64,000 nucleotides of DNA from RPQJ01 sp963762315 (GCA_963762315.1 CAVXKO010000004.1:124001-188000), one strand, 5' to 3'. Shown: positions 1-8,611, counted from the stretch's first letter. Numbers and translations are program-made. The notes: generated by a model from the sequence alone, not told the origin.

Positions 1-135
1 GGTTCCCTGCGACAGCGCATCGCCGGCCCGATCTACCGCAAGCTTCGAAATCGAGCAACCGCCCGAAGCGGCCAGCAGCGCGGCGAGCGCCGCATGCGCC
101 GGCCAGCGCAATGCCTTGATTTGCCTGAGCCTCAT
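1..135 (-). CDS. TRAP transporter TatT-like lipoprotein (partial, N-terminus only)
   Basis: Only the first 45 codons lie in the window; the gene continues past the left edge. Read leftwards from ATG at 135 (another in-frame ATG is at 141), the product starts with a basic segment, a hydrophobic run and a lipobox ending in Cys27 (LAASGGC), then SISKLAVDRAGDAL. A lipobox followed by this small-residue/Ala-Val/Gly-Asp-Ala-Leu pattern is what I recall of TRAP transporter TatT component family lipoproteins, which act in the periplasm beside TRAP-type uptake systems. The lipoprotein signal is seen directly; the family call rests on a short stretch. No partner permease is visible because the neighbouring DNA is outside the window. 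It is transcribed divergently from the PA2779-type gene, with about 226 bp between them. Confidence 0.55.
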   Translation of the reverse strand, partial: MRLRQIKALRWPAHAALAALLAASGGCSISKLAVDRAGDALSQGT

Positions 136-361
136 GCCCATCCGTTCGAGGTTTCGCAGACTGTTGCGCTGCAAGGCCGCAACGATACCGGAACCAGCCT
201 CCACGCGGGACACCTTCCTTTGCGCGGTGTCGCAGCAAGGTGCCGTCGGGGACGGAAATGCCAACTGGTTCAATGATCTACCTTGCCGGAGGGCGCCCGG
301 GGACGACTGCCCGGCGCAGAGTGCCTAGACTCGTGCGCCTGAAACCAGCCGGAGGATTCCG

Positions 362-736
362 ATGACCCAGAAAGCCTTTGTGTGCGCGCTTTGCCTCGCC
401 ATCCTGAACCTCTCCTCGCCGTCCGTGGCCCAGGCCGGACTGGTCGGCACGCTGCAGGCCGTCGAGTCGCACACGCGCGCCCAGGACCTGGCGACGGTCA
501 ACGCTGCGCTGGCCCGCGACGAGGTTCGCGCGAAGTTCGTCGAGCTGGGCGTGAATCCGGCCACCGTCGACGCGCGGGTGGCCGCGCTCACCGATTCGGA
601 ACTCCGCACGCTCGCAGACCGGATGGATGCCATGCCTGCGGGTGGCGACTTCCTGGCGATCGTCGGCCTCGTGTTCGTCGTGCTGATGATCCTCGAGTTC
701 GTCGGCGTCATCGACATCTTCAAGAAGTTCCCGTAA
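362..736 (+). CDS. PA2779 family protein
   Basis: A 124-residue exported protein. Residues 1-25 form a signal peptide (hydrophobic core, cleavage near AQA-G). The middle is a predicted helical segment rich in Ala/Arg/Glu (RAQDLATVNAAL). The C-terminus has a single membrane helix at about residues 96-115 (LAIVGLVFVVLMILEFVGVI) followed by the short basic end DIFKKFP. Size, layout and the C-terminal IVGLVFVVLMILEFVGVID pattern match the PA2779 family of gammaproteobacteria, whose function is unknown. An SD-like GGAGGA lies just upstream of the ATG. The next gene, a PA2778-type cysteine peptidase, starts 32 bp downstream, reproducing the gene pair after which both families are named; co-transcription is likely. 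Confidence 0.85.
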   Translation: MTQKAFVCALCLAILNLSSPSVAQAGLVGTLQAVESHTRAQDLATVNAALARDEVRAKFVELGVNPATVDARVAALTDSELRTLADRMDAMPAGGDFLAIVGLVFVVLMILEFVGVIDIFKKFP

Positions 737-768
737 CGGGTCGCTCGCGGCTGGATCCCAGTCCGCCG

Positions 769-1740
769 ATGAAGTCATGGACGCATGCGGCGCTCTGCGT
801 CGCCGCGTTCGCACTGGCCGGTTGCGCGAACCAGGCCCGCGTCCCGTCGGCCCCGGGCTTCGAAGGATTGCCGTCGCACGTCGAACTCTCCGACACGCCG
901 TTCTTTCCCCAGGAAGATCACGAGTGCGGCCCGGCCGCGCTGGCGACGGTGCTCGGGGCCGCGGGTGTGGACGCCACGCCTGCTGAACTCGCCGACGCCA
1001 TATACCTTCCGGGCCGGCAAGGGACGCTGCAACCGGAAATCGCGGCGGCCGCACGTGCGCGCGGCCGGTTGACTTACGAGTTGCCGCCATCGGCCGATGC
1101 CGTGCGGGCCGAGCTGGCCGCAGGCCGGCCGGTCCTGGTATTGCAGAAGCTCGGCGCGGGACCCTGGCCCGGCTGGCATTACGCGGTCGTCTTCGGTTAC
1201 GACCGGGACAAGGACGAGATCCTGCTGCGCTCAGGGACGCAGCAGCGCGACGTCGAATCGACGCGATTGTTCGATACGACCTGGGCGCGTGCCGGTCGCT
1301 GGGCCATCGTGGTGCTGCGGCCGGGCGACCTCCCGGCGACCCCGGACCTGGAGCGCTACATGAGTGCGGCGGCTTCACTCGAGGCCGTGGGACGGCCGGA
1401 GGACGCGCGCGCCGCGTATCTTGCGGCCGCGAGACACTGGCCGGAGGCGGCCTTGCCGCACCTCGGGCTCGCCAACATCGCTGCGGCTCGCAATGACTGG
1501 CCGGCGGCCGAACAGGGGTTTCGCGAGGCGGCCCGCCTCGAACCCGGCAACGTGAGCGCGCTCAACAATCACGCCGAGGCCCTGTTGCACATGGGGTGTC
1601 CGCAGTCGGCCCGCCGCGAGATCGAGCGCGCCCGCGAGGCCGCCGGGGCGGGGCCGCTGGCGGAGACAGTGGCTGCGACTCGCGCGGGCGTCGTGGCGGC
1701 GATCGGCGAGGACGGGCCTGGTTGTCCGTCGGACCATTGA
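769..1740 (+). CDS. PA2778 family cysteine peptidase (C39-like lipoprotein with TPR repeats)
   Basis: A 323-residue protein. Start chosen at ATG 769 because it gives a proper lipoprotein signal (FALAGC, Cys19); the open frame extends far upstream without coding character. Residues 45-175 resemble C39-like papain-fold peptidases: ECGPAALATVL contains the likely nucleophile Cys53, and GWHYAVVFGYD has the likely catalytic His137. The C-terminal half (about 185-310) has Ala-rich TPR-like helices (AARHWPEAALPHLGLANIAA, WPAAEQGFREAARLEPGN). This is the architecture of PA2778 family proteins. It probably acts at the periplasmic face as a processing peptidase. Its substrate is unknown, but the adjoining PA2779-type membrane protein is an obvious candidate partner (inference). 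Confidence 0.85.
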   Translation: MKSWTHAALCVAAFALAGCANQARVPSAPGFEGLPSHVELSDTPFFPQEDHECGPAALATVLGAAGVDATPAELADAIYLPGRQGTLQPEIAAAARARGRLTYELPPSADAVRAELAAGRPVLVLQKLGAGPWPGWHYAVVFGYDRDKDEILLRSGTQQRDVESTRLFDTTWARAGRWAIVVLRPGDLPATPDLERYMSAAASLEAVGRPEDARAAYLAAARHWPEAALPHLGLANIAAARNDWPAAEQGFREAARLEPGNVSALNNHAEALLHMGCPQSARREIERAREAAGAGPLAETVAATRAGVVAAIGEDGPGCPSDH

Positions 1741-1760
1741 TTGCGATTAGACTTTGCGCC

Positions 1761-1976
1761 ATGAACCTGCGAGAGCTCGTCGAGGAGATCCTGCCCGAGT
1801 GGCGCAGCTGGTATCCCAGCCTGTTCGACGCGGCCGTGGACCTCGGTGTGATCCGCGCCCGTGTGTGCGATCCCTCGTCACTGTTGCTTTCGAATCGACA
1901 CGCCAACGTGCGCGCCGCCGCCGAGCAGGAACACCGCCGTCGCTGGAGCGCCGAGGAAAACGAGCCCGAGGAGTGA
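1761..1976 (+). CDS. Small hypothetical protein (71 aa)
   Basis: A 71-residue cytosolic-looking protein starting at ATG 1761, 20 bp after the PA2778-type gene. The N-terminal half is amphipathic and contains Trp-rich WRSWYPSLFDAAVDLGV. The C-terminal third is Arg/Glu-rich and charged (RHANVRAAAEQEHRRRWSAE). No signal peptide or membrane segment is visible, and I do not recognise a family. Short spacing to the upstream gene and codon use like its neighbours (G/C third positions) favour a real gene. It is convergent with the EmrB gene, whose stop lies 20 bp away. Confidence 0.55.
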   Translation: MNLRELVEEILPEWRSWYPSLFDAAVDLGVIRARVCDPSSLLLSNRHANVRAAAEQEHRRRWSAEENEPEE

Positions 1977-1995
1977 CGCGGAGCGACTGAACCCC

Positions 1996-3555
1996 TCAGT
2001 CGCCTCCGGCGGCGATGCCGCTCGCGACGTGCGGGCGGCGGGTCAGCCACACGAGCCCGGCGACGCCGAGCGCCAGGGCGCCCGTCACGTAGAAGTAGTC
2101 GAGCGAGGACAGCATGAAGGACTGCTCGACCAGCCCGCGCGTCAGCACTGCAAGCGTCTGCGTGTCGTTCAGGCCCAGCCCGTGCAGCGAGGAAACCGCC
2201 TGCTGCGCCGTCGGGTCGTAAAGGCTCGAGGCCTCCGCCAGCCGGCTCTGGTGCAGGTCGGCGCGATCCTCCCACACCGTGGTCGCGATCGAGGTCGAGA
2301 AGGCGCCCGCGGTGATGCGCAGGAAATTCGCGATGCTGGTCGCCGCCGGGACGCGCTGGGGCGGAATCCCGTCCAGCTGGATGGTGATCACCGACACGAA
2401 GAAGAATGCCATGCTCACGCCCTGCACCAGCATCGGCAGCACGAAATCGCCGAACGCCGCCTGCGAGTTCAGCAGCGAGCGCATGTACAGCGTCAACGCC
2501 ATCATCAGGAACGCGACCGTCGCGAACCAGCGCGCGTCGTAGCGGTTGACGTTCCGCCCCACGAACGGCGAGCACAGCATCGCGATGAGTCCCGCCGGCG
2601 CCTGCACGAGGCCCGCCCACGTCGCCGTGTACCCGAGCTGCGTCTGCAGCCAGAGCGGCAGGATCACCACGTTGCCGAAGAACAGGCCGTACCCGATGCA
2701 GGTGACGGCCGTGCCGATCGCGAAGTTGCGTCCGCGGAACAGCGTCAGGTCGACGATCGGGTGCTTCTCGGTCAACTCCCAGATCAGGAACGCGACGAAG
2801 CCGACCGCCGCAACCAGCGCGAGCGTGACGATGGCGCCCGAATCGAACCAGCCCGCGTCCTTGCCGGTGTCGAGCATTATCTGCAGCGCACCGACCCAGA
2901 CCACCAGCATCGCGAGCCCGATGCCGTCCACCGGCACGCGCTGCGTTGGCGTTTCGCTCTTCGAGAGCGCGGTCCAGCATGCGAACGCGGCGAAAAGGCC
3001 GATCGGCAGGTTGATCAGGAAGATCCAGGGCCAAGTGTAGTTGTCCGAGATGTAGCCGCCGAGCAGCGGGCCCATGACGGGCGCAATCAGCGTCGTCATC
3101 GACCAGATCGCAAGCGCCATTCCGCGCTTCGACGCAGGGAAGATCGACATCAGCAGTGCCTGCGAGCCCGGGATCATCGGGCCGGAGACCGCGCCCTGCA
3201 GCACGCGGAATGCGATCAGCGACTCGAAGCTCCAGGCGATGCCGCACAGGAACGACGCGATGGTGAACAGCGTGACGCTCGCGACGAAGGTGCGCACGAC
3301 GCCGTAACGCTGCATCAGGAAACCGGTCAGCGGCACGGAGATGCCGTTCGACACCGCGAACGAGGTGATGATCCACGTGCCCTGGTTCGTGCTGACGCCG
3401 AGGCTGCCGGCGATCGTCGGCAGCGAGACGTTCGCGATGGTGGTGTCGAGCACCTGCATGAACGTGCCGAGCGCGAGCGCGAACGCGGTCAGCCCCCGCG
3501 TGCCCGCCGGCAGCGATATCAGCGGGCGGTCCTGGCTCGCGGAACCGGCGGCCAT
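1996..3555 (-). CDS. emrB: EmrB-type DHA2 family MFS multidrug efflux permease
   Basis: A 519-residue inner-membrane drug/proton antiporter of the DHA2 (14-TM) group. Near the N-terminus ALALGTFMQVLDTTIANVSL is the TM1 signature of EmrB/QacA-type permeases (family motif LDxTIVNVALP), followed by motif A-like GFLMQRYGVVRTF and motif C-like QGAVSGPMIPGSQAL. Fourteen hydrophobic segments can be followed along the chain. Length is typical (about 510 aa). Its ATG at 3555 shares one base with the stop of the EmrA gene (TGATG), so the two are translationally coupled. It is last in the MarR-OMF-EmrA-EmrB operon. Role: export of hydrophobic toxic compounds through the EmrA/outer-membrane channel. Confidence 0.95.
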   Translation of the reverse strand: MAAGSASQDRPLISLPAGTRGLTAFALALGTFMQVLDTTIANVSLPTIAGSLGVSTNQGTWIITSFAVSNGISVPLTGFLMQRYGVVRTFVASVTLFTIASFLCGIAWSFESLIAFRVLQGAVSGPMIPGSQALLMSIFPASKRGMALAIWSMTTLIAPVMGPLLGGYISDNYTWPWIFLINLPIGLFAAFACWTALSKSETPTQRVPVDGIGLAMLVVWVGALQIMLDTGKDAGWFDSGAIVTLALVAAVGFVAFLIWELTEKHPIVDLTLFRGRNFAIGTAVTCIGYGLFFGNVVILPLWLQTQLGYTATWAGLVQAPAGLIAMLCSPFVGRNVNRYDARWFATVAFLMMALTLYMRSLLNSQAAFGDFVLPMLVQGVSMAFFFVSVITIQLDGIPPQRVPAATSIANFLRITAGAFSTSIATTVWEDRADLHQSRLAEASSLYDPTAQQAVSSLHGLGLNDTQTLAVLTRGLVEQSFMLSSLDYFYVTGALALGVAGLVWLTRRPHVASGIAAGGD

Positions 3556-4730
3556 CAGCGCGAGGCGTGGTGCGTGTTCTGCGCGACGATGCGCGCGATC
3601 GTCGCTTCGACCGCCGGGTCGCTCGCCGGGTGCGCGGGCATCGAGGCCGCCACGTCCTGCGTCGGCACGCCGAGCACGGGGCCGGACTCATCGTGCAGGT
3701 CGACCTCCGCGTGCATCGACAAGCCGACGCGCAATGGGTGGGCCTCGATCTCCTTCGGGTCGAGCACGACCCGCACCGGCACGCGCTGCACGATCTTGAT
3801 CCAGTTGCCCGACGCGTTCTGCGCGGGCAGCAGCGCAAACGCGGCGCCCGTGCCCGGCGAGAATCCCTTCACCTTGCCGTGGTAGGTGACGTCGTCGCCG
3901 TACAGGTCGGCGTGCAGCGCGACCGGTTGCCCGATGCGCATGTGCTGCAGCTGCACTTCCTTGAAGTTCGCGTCCACCCAGACGTCCGCGAGCGGCACGA
4001 CGGCGAGCAGCGGCGTCCCCGGGGCGACGCGCTGCCCGACCTGCACTCCCTTCCTGGCAACGACGCCGTCGACCGGAGAGGTGATGGTCGTGCGGGTGAG
4101 CGTGAGCGCAGTGTCGCGCACGCGGGTCGCGGCCCGCTGCACCAGCGGATGCTGCTCGACCGACGTGCCCTGTGTCTGCGTGAGCGCGACATTCAGGTCT
4201 TCCTGGGCGGCGCGCGTGGCGGCCTGGAGCGCGTCGATGGTTTCGCGCGCATGCGCGACTTCCTCGCTCGACACGGCGCCGCCGGAAGCAATCGAGTTGC
4301 GGCGGGCGAAGTCCTCGCGGGCGCGGCGCAGCTCGACATTGCGCGCGGCGAGTTGCGCGCGGGCGCGCTCCACCTGGGCAAACGAGCCGCTCACCTGTCG
4401 GACGGTGCTTGCGAGGTCGGCGAGCGCGGCATCCATGGCGACTCTCGCGTCGGCCGGATCGAGTTCGATCAGCGTCTGGCCCGCTCTGACGCTGTCGGTC
4501 TCGCGCGGATGCATGGCGCGAATCGTGCCGGGGATCTCCGCCGTCACCTGTACGATCGTGGCGCCGGCATAGGCATTGTCGGTCGCGACGAACCAGCGGC
4601 CGTGCAGGAACCAGTACACGCCCCAGGCGAGTGCGCCGACGACCACGATCGCCGCGAGGACGATGAGTCCGCGCTGGCGCGTGGACATGCCTTCGGCCGG
4701 AGCGTCGGCGGTGGGCGCGGGCGAATTCAT
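3555..4730 (-). CDS. emrA: EmrA-type HlyD family efflux periplasmic adaptor
   Basis: A 391-residue membrane-fusion protein. The start at ATG 4730 overlaps the stop of the outer-membrane factor gene by four bases (ATGA). Residues 1-20 are cytosolic, about 22-45 form one inner-membrane helix (GLIVLAAIVVVGALAWGVYW), then the HlyD/EmrA signature ATDNAYAGATIVQVTAEIPG. Next come the first half of the biotinyl-lipoyl fold (VRAGQTLIELDPADARVA), an alpha-helical hairpin (about 100-210), the second lipoyl half (ITSPVDGVVARKGVQVGQRV) and a beta-barrel ending with GNWIKIVQRVPVRVVLD, typical of EmrA. It bridges EmrB to the outer-membrane channel. Family and operon position agree. Confidence 0.95.
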   Translation of the reverse strand: MNSPAPTADAPAEGMSTRQRGLIVLAAIVVVGALAWGVYWFLHGRWFVATDNAYAGATIVQVTAEIPGTIRAMHPRETDSVRAGQTLIELDPADARVAMDAALADLASTVRQVSGSFAQVERARAQLAARNVELRRAREDFARRNSIASGGAVSSEEVAHARETIDALQAATRAAQEDLNVALTQTQGTSVEQHPLVQRAATRVRDTALTLTRTTITSPVDGVVARKGVQVGQRVAPGTPLLAVVPLADVWVDANFKEVQLQHMRIGQPVALHADLYGDDVTYHGKVKGFSPGTGAAFALLPAQNASGNWIKIVQRVPVRVVLDPKEIEAHPLRVGLSMHAEVDLHDESGPVLGVPTQDVAASMPAHPASDPAVEATIARIVAQNTHHASR

Positions 4731-6134
4731 CGTGCGGGCTCCTTGAAGCTGCCGCCGAGCGCGACCAGCAGCGCCACGCGCGCCGACGTGCGGTCGGCGA
4801 GCAGGTTGACGCGCTGCCGGCGCAGCGTTGAGCACCTGGGTCTCGGCATTGAGGACGGTGAGGTAGGTGGCGAGGCCCGCGCCGTAGCGCTGCTCGGCGA
4901 GGCTGTAGGCACTCTCGGCGGCTTCCAGCGCGCGCTGCTGGTCCTCGAGCTGGCGGTCGAGGCCTTGCAGGCGCGAGACCTGGTCGGCCGCCTCGCGCAC
5001 GGCCCGCAGCACCGTCTCGTTGTAACTCGCCGTCGCGGCGTCGAGGTCGGCACCCGACTTGCGATACTCGGCCTTGAGCCGGCCGGCGTCGAAGATCGGC
5101 AGGTGGATCGCCGGGCCGACGCTCCACTGGCGCGAATCGCTGTCGAGCAGCTTGTCGAGGCCGATCGAAACGAAGCCGGCGAATGCGGCGAGGTTGACGT
5201 TCGGGTAGAAGCTCGCGTGCGCGGCCTCGCGTCCGGACTGCGCGGCGGCGATGCGCATGCGAGCGGCGGCCACGTCGGGGCGGTGCGCCAGCAGGTCCGC
5301 CGGCAGTTCCTGCGGAAGCTCGAGCGCGCGCTCGAAGTCGAGCGACGGCGATTCGATGTTCGCGTAGGCGTCGGCGCCATGACCGGTCAGAGCGGCAAGT
5401 GCGTGGATCGCCGCGACCTGTGTGAGGATGGCCTGCTCGCGTTCGACCTCCACGAGCGCCACGTTGGCCTCGGCGCTGCGCAGTTCGACGTTCGAGTCGA
5501 GGCCGGCCGTGACGCGCTGTGCCGTCAGCTCCAGCAATCGCTTGCGTTGCTCACCGGCGCGAACGGCGAGCGCCTCGAGCGCACGAGCACGCGTCAGCTC
5601 CACGTAGGTCTGCGTCACGGCGCTCGAGATCAGCAATTGCGTTCCGGCTGCGTCGAGCCCGGCGGCGTCGGCGACCTGCTGCGCCTGGTCGATCAACGAC
5701 GACTGGCGGCCCCAGAAGTCGAGGTTCCAGCTCAGGTTCGCGCCGAGTCGCGCTTCCCAGAACGTGGCCCCGCCGTACGGCGGCGGAAAGATGTAGTTGG
5801 CGCTCACGCGCTCACGCGTGGCGCTGGCATCGAGCGAGAGCTGCGGATCGTTCGTGGAACCCGCCACGACGGCCTGTTCCCCGGCGCTGCGCACGCGTGC
5901 CATGGCCAGGGCGAGGCTTGGATTGCGCGCGAGCGATTCGACGACCAGGCGGTCGAGCTGCGGGTCGCCGAGTTGCTGCCACCACGCGTCCGCGGGCGCT
6001 ACGTACGCATCGCCTTGCAGCGCCAGCGTGTCGGGCGCGAGCACGGCCTCGCGAGCCGCCTGCTCCGGCGTGCCGACACAGCCGGCGGCGAGGGTGGCCG
6101 CGGCGGCGGCCAGGAAAATGCGCCGGATGATCAC
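4727..6134 (-). CDS. Efflux outer-membrane factor (NodT/OprM-like lipoprotein), one frameshift near the 3' end
   Basis: Outer-membrane channel subunit of the EmrAB-type pump. The GTG start at 6134 overlaps the MarR stop by four bases (GTGA). The signal IIRRIFLAAAAATLAAGC has a lipobox, so it is a lipid-anchored TolC-like protein. The body has the two OEP repeats (PQLSLDASATRERVSANY; SVGPAIHLPIFDAGRLKAEY) and QTYVELTRARALEAL helices. At about 4820-4826 the frame breaks: VLNAETQVLN is followed by L-R-R-Q-R-V-N-L-L-A-D in another frame, ending GGSFKEPAR at 4727. The total length is 3n+1, so one inserted base explains it. About 468 aa if corrected, normal for the family. I think the break is a sequence error; if real it alters only the last 35 residues. 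Confidence 0.88.
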
Positions 6135-6691
6135 GCGCGCCGCGCCTTCGCTCGAGTCCGGGCGCGCGCTCGCGCGGGCGCCTTGGTCTTGTGCGACTTC
6201 GGTTTCAAGGATGTGTCGACCGGGGTCGTCGCGGGCGGGTGCCCCTGTGCGTGGTCGAGCACGCGCACCAGCGTACCCCGGAACTGTTCGAATTCGGCGT
6301 GGCTGAGCGGCGCAAGCGCGGCGTTCATCTCGGCGACGACCACGGGCAGCAGCGCCTTGATCGTCTTGTGGCCGGCGGGCGTCAGCGCGAGTGCCACGAC
6401 GCGGCGGTCGCGCATGCTGCGCCGGCGCACGATCAGGCCGCGCCGCTCCAGCTGGTCGAGCAGGCGGGTCAGGGCGCCGCTGTCGTGCTGAAACGCCGAC
6501 GCGAGATCCGATGCCGTCGTTGCAAGGCCGTCGCGCAGGTGCATCAGCACGCTCCACTGGGTGAGCGTGAAATCGTGGGGCGCGAAAGCGGACTCGATGC
6601 GCGCCGTGAGGATCGACGTGAGGCGGCGGACGAGGTAGCCGACGCTGTCACGGGCCCGGTAGGTGTCCGCGTCGTAGAACTGCTCGGGCAT
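6131..6691 (-). CDS. MarR family transcriptional regulator with long basic C-terminal tail
   Basis: A 186-residue winged-helix repressor. The start at ATG 6691 (MPEQFYDAD) was chosen over an upstream in-frame ATG that adds a low-complexity leader. Residues 25-130 contain the MarR fold: LTQWSVLMHLRDGLATTASD, ASAFQHDSGALTRLLDQLER recognition helix and the wing RRSMRDRRVVALALTPAGH. The last 30 or so residues are an unusual Lys/Arg/Ala/Pro tail (KPKSHKTKAPARARARTRAK) not expected in a typical 140-150 aa MarR protein. It is first in the efflux operon and overlaps the next gene, so it probably represses its own operon and is released by pump substrates, like EmrR/MprA (inference). Confidence 0.93.
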   Translation of the reverse strand: MPEQFYDADTYRARDSVGYLVRRLTSILTARIESAFAPHDFTLTQWSVLMHLRDGLATTASDLASAFQHDSGALTRLLDQLERRGLIVRRRSMRDRRVVALALTPAGHKTIKALLPVVVAEMNAALAPLSHAEFEQFRGTLVRVLDHAQGHPPATTPVDTSLKPKSHKTKAPARARARTRAKARRA

Positions 6692-6709
6692 TGGTGGCTC
6701 AGGCTGTAA

Positions 6710-6721
6710 CTGCCTGGGCAG
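6710..6721. promoter_or_regulatory. Candidate MarR operator upstream of the efflux operon
   Basis: CTGCC-TG-GGCAG, a 5-bp-arm inverted repeat 19-30 bp upstream of the MarR start codon, next to an AT-richer stretch (GATAATG) in a GC-rich gap. MarR proteins usually bind imperfect palindromes overlapping their own promoter, so position fits; the arms are short and chance is not excluded. Confidence 0.3.
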
Positions 6722-6785
6722 ATAATGCGCCGGCCGCCGGCCGGGCGTCAACGCGGGCGTGGGCCTGGCGTGGGAGAGGCGCCGG

Positions 6786-7745
6786 TCAGGCCGGTGGCGG
6801 TCCCGGGAACCTTTCCTCGCGGTACAGGCGCAGGATGAACTGGCCGGCCGGTCGGCGGCGGAAGCGTTCGACTTCCTCCCGCCAGTCGGGATCGAGGGTC
6901 GCGATGTCGAGGCGCCGTCCGGACAGGTTGCCGCCCGGGTACTCGGGCGGCAGGACGGCGAGCGCGCCGAGGCTGGCGAAGGTGATGTCGGCGAAGGTCA
7001 GCGAGTCGCCGACGAGGTAACGACGCCCGTCGAGCAGCATGCGGTCGACTTCATCGAAAGTCGCGCGCGTCTTCTCGAGCGCGCGCTCGGCCCGCTGCGG
7101 CGTCACGCCGAGCATGCGGCTCACGGCGAATCGCAATACCGGCATCGCCAGCGCGAGGATGCCGCGCTGCCACGCCGGAATGGACTGTTCCTCGATGCCC
7201 CAGGTGAGGAGCGTCAGGTCGCGCCGCTTCAGCACGTTGCCGTAGGCCCAGACGCGCGCGTCGTTGCCGAGCCGCCGGTCGAAGCGCGCCTCCAGTTCGA
7301 GCGCCGCAGCCGTCGGCTCGAGAAACCACGTCCGCTGGGAGGGCAAGCGTCCCGCGTACTCGCCCCACAGGTAGCGCAGGATGCGCGGCGAATCGCCGAT
7401 GCGCGTCAGTCCCGGCGGCACCTCGAGCCAGGGCACCGTGCGGCCGGTGAGCAGTACGCCGAGGATGCCGACGTTCGGCACTTCGTCGTACGGCACGCCG
7501 AGGCGGTCGAGGCACCAGCGCACTTTTTCGGAATAGTGCGAGAAGGTGATCGTGTGCAGGCGCAGGCGCGGTTCCGTGCCGGCGGCGGCACGACGCGTGG
7601 CGGCCAGGCGCAGCGCCATGCCGGCGAGTGCGGCCAGCAACGCCGCGCCAAGCGCAGGCGCTGGGCCCCAGCCGGCCCACGCGACGAGCACGGGCAGCGC
7701 GTAGAGCGCGAGCGTGTGCAGCGTGCGAGGATCCTTCAGTCGCAT
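6786..7745 (-). CDS. Glutathione S-transferase family protein with N-terminal membrane segment
   Basis: A 319-residue protein. Residues 10-50 are hydrophobic (LALYALPVLVAWAGWGPAPA and a second Ala/Leu-rich run), suggesting one or two membrane helices, unusual for a GST. The thioredoxin-like GST N-domain follows: LRLHTITFSHYSEKVRWCLD at about 60-80 carries the SxKVR glutathione-site pattern, then VPWLEVPPGLTRIGDSPRI. The all-helical C-domain includes YLVGDSLTFADITFASLGAL, matching the usual GST-C motif. The substrate is unknown; membrane attachment suggests action on lipid peroxides or hydrophobic electrophiles (inference). It ends close to the MarR region but is separately placed; the GFA gene stops 14 bp upstream of its start, so those two may be co-transcribed. 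Confidence 0.85.
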   Translation of the reverse strand: MRLKDPRTLHTLALYALPVLVAWAGWGPAPALGAALLAALAGMALRLAATRRAAAGTEPRLRLHTITFSHYSEKVRWCLDRLGVPYDEVPNVGILGVLLTGRTVPWLEVPPGLTRIGDSPRILRYLWGEYAGRLPSQRTWFLEPTAAALELEARFDRRLGNDARVWAYGNVLKRRDLTLLTWGIEEQSIPAWQRGILALAMPVLRFAVSRMLGVTPQRAERALEKTRATFDEVDRMLLDGRRYLVGDSLTFADITFASLGALAVLPPEYPGGNLSGRRLDIATLDPDWREEVERFRRRPAGQFILRLYREERFPGPPPA

Positions 7746-7759
7746 CGGCGCTCAGCCCG

Positions 7760-8611
7760 TCACTTGCGTGCCGGCATTGCGGCGAACTGCGGGATGTCGC
7801 CGAGGATCACGTCCCACGGCGCCTTCGAGCCGACGAAGATGTGCGCCATCGGCTCGATCCCCGGCTCCGTGTCGAGCGAGCCCGCCGGCACGTTGACGAC
7901 GTTACGCTCAGTGGCGACGCGCGGCACTTCGCTGCCGCAGCGCGCGCAGAAAGCGACGCCGAAGAACTGCGCGCCCGGCACGGCGAAATCGCGGACCAGC
8001 CCTGCGCCGCGCGCCCACCGGAAGCCGTCCGCGCTGAAGAACACGTTGGTTGCGTGCGCGGCGCTGCGGCCCATCCGGCAGCGTGAGCAGTGACAGTAGT
8101 ACATGCGCATGGGCGGCCCGGAAATTTCATAGGCGACTTCGCCGCACAGGCAACTGCCCTGCGCGAGCCCCGGCTTCGTTGCAACGGGCGGCCGCGGCGT
8201 GGCCTGCAATCCGAACTCGGGCGGGTATTCCTCGAACTGCGGCAGGTCGTCCTCGATCGTGTACCAGTCGGCTTTCGAGCCCGTGAACATGTGGAACTGC
8301 GGCGTGATGCCGAGGTCGCCTTCGAGGTTGCCTGCGGGCGCAATCACGAGCCCCATCGCCTCCATCACCTCGGGCACGACCGAGCCGCAGTGCCTGCAGA
8401 ACGATCGGTGAAAGCCGGGGGACGACTGGAACCGGGTCACGTCATCGGCGCCGGACACCATGCGATAGCCCGCCAGGGGCGCCGCCACCCAGGTGGCGAA
8501 CGCTGTGCCGTGATGCTTGCGGCACATGGAGCAATGGCAATGCAGCATGGTCGCGAACGGACCATCGATCTCGTAGCGCACGGTTCCGCAAAGACAGTGT
8601 CCCTGGGTCAT
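7760..8611 (-). CDS. GFA (CENP-V/S-hydroxymethylglutathione synthase-like) family protein, tandem domains
   Basis: A 283-residue protein made of two GFA/CENP-V zinc folds in tandem. The first starts at the N-terminus (GHCLCGTVRYEIDGP, CHCSMCRKHHG, FCRHCGSVVP); the second begins at about 148 (GSCLCGEVAYEISGPPMRM, YCHCSRCRMGRS, FCARCGSEVP). Each has the CxCG, CHCxxC and CxxCG zinc-ligand sets. Single-domain GFA proteins are about 130-150 aa, so this is a clear duplication; the repeated ending HMFTGSKADWYTI / HIFVGSKAPWDVI supports that. Related enzymes handle glutathione-formaldehyde adducts, but many members are unassigned. The neighbouring GST gene makes glutathione-dependent chemistry plausible, not shown. 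Confidence 0.9.
   Translation of the reverse strand: MTQGHCLCGTVRYEIDGPFATMLHCHCSMCRKHHGTAFATWVAAPLAGYRMVSGADDVTRFQSSPGFHRSFCRHCGSVVPEVMEAMGLVIAPAGNLEGDLGITPQFHMFTGSKADWYTIEDDLPQFEEYPPEFGLQATPRPPVATKPGLAQGSCLCGEVAYEISGPPMRMYYCHCSRCRMGRSAAHATNVFFSADGFRWARGAGLVRDFAVPGAQFFGVAFCARCGSEVPRVATERNVVNVPAGSLDTEPGIEPMAHIFVGSKAPWDVILGDIPQFAAMPARK

Noticed and set aside
94..328. Two short plus-strand ORFs before the PA2779-type gene
   Set aside because: One is antisense to the lipoprotein start; both lack SD sites and family features.
3567..6491. Very long open frame (974 codons) on the plus strand opposite the efflux operon; similar ones at 11679-13823, 1861-3885, 58754-60400 and 61889-63595
   Set aside because: Arg/His/Gly-rich translations with no family features, lying antisense to clearly homologous genes. 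High GC removes stop codons and creates such shadows.
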